Program-made: the position numbers and the translations under genes
Assembly: GCA_027449605.1 (NCBI GenBank)
Contig: DAIDLH010000102.1
Span: 1-42,742 of the forward strand
Direction of reading: 5' to 3'
From: Candidatus Muproteobacteria bacterium
GTDB lineage: Bacteria > Pseudomonadota > Gammaproteobacteria > Acidiferrobacterales > Sulfurifustaceae
DNA: 42,742 bases
Shown here: positions 42,717 to 42,742 of the stretch, one piece after another
Layout of the letters: each line of letters starts with the position of its first letter
How positions within the stretch are numbered: position 1 is the first letter of the stretch
The notes under the pieces: generated by a model
What the model was told of the DNA's origin: nothing
Seen by the model: only the letters and a program-made list of their open reading frames with translations
Databases searched by the model: none

Positions 42717-42742
42717 ATAAAAACCCGGCGGTTTCGCGCCGG
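42717..42742 (-). terminator. Rho-independent terminator of a gene beyond the right edge
   Basis: CCCGGCG pairs with CGCCGG(G) across GTTTCG, and on the minus strand the stem is followed by TTTTTATTTATG. It should end a minus-strand transcript whose gene is outside the window; the last base pair is cut by the edge. Confidence 0.7.

Overview
The window looks like a chromosomal stretch of a high-GC, sulfur-oxidising, autotrophic gammaproteobacterium. Gene order is gammaproteobacterial in several places: secY-rpmJ-rpsM-rpsK-rpsD-rpoA-rplQ, uvrA/yajR/ssb, and yebC-ruvCAB-ybgC-tolQRAB-pal-cpoB-queE. The lifestyle is read from soxB (periplasmic thiosulfate oxidation), a phosphoribulokinase (Calvin cycle), dsrEFH (sulfur relay) and a YeeE/YedE-type thiosulfate transporter. 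A lineage such as Acidiferrobacterales or a neighbouring chemolithotrophic order fits, but that placement is inference.

Layout. 1-3820: end of the spc operon and the whole alpha operon, closed by a clear rho-independent terminator. 3854-7055: a SAM hydrolase (DUF62) and a large HAMP-PAS-GGDEF-EAL protein. 7056-7909: a graveyard of accessory DNA. It holds one orphan CRISPR-type repeat, a truncated WYL-family regulator, a frameshifted MazE-like antitoxin and an internally deleted MazF-like toxin. 7910-13412: uvrA, a YajR-type transporter, ssb and hinT. 13413-15890: tandem repeats, a very acidic small protein, an HU-family protein, an FmdB zinc ribbon and a DUF502 membrane protein. 16047-20601: aspS, then a class IV aminotransferase with a small coupled ORF, divergent from a MocR regulator. 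20609-24928: nudB, nadA, an alpha/beta hydrolase, yebC, ruvC and ruvA. 25029-31896: ruvB, ybgC, the complete Tol-Pal system and queE. 31897-32509: a gene-free stretch packed with perfect hairpins. 32510-35930: queC, dsrEFH and a YeeE/YedE transporter. 36028-36103: tRNA-Lys with a near-consensus promoter. 36276-42586: small unknowns, thpR, a CMD-Rieske fusion, an HD-GYP protein, phosphoribulokinase and soxB.

How the genes fit together. SoxB hydrolyses sulfate from the thiosulfate-derived sulfane on SoxYZ in the periplasm. DsrEFH passes sulfane sulfur in the cytoplasm, the YeeE/YedE protein probably imports thiosulfate, and phosphoribulokinase spends the resulting energy on CO2 fixation. Their partners (soxXYZA, dsrC, RuBisCO) are not in the window. 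Housekeeping modules (ribosome, recombination, envelope, queuosine) are intact.

The most notable signals are: the decayed CRISPR/WYL/MazEF scar; a three-copy family of 25-nt-arm palindromes built from a CGCAAAG heptamer, two of which split the ruvA-ruvB-ybgC run; the hairpin field after queE; an AspRS carrying the residues of the non-discriminating type; and a carboxymuconolactone-decarboxylase-like/Rieske fusion.
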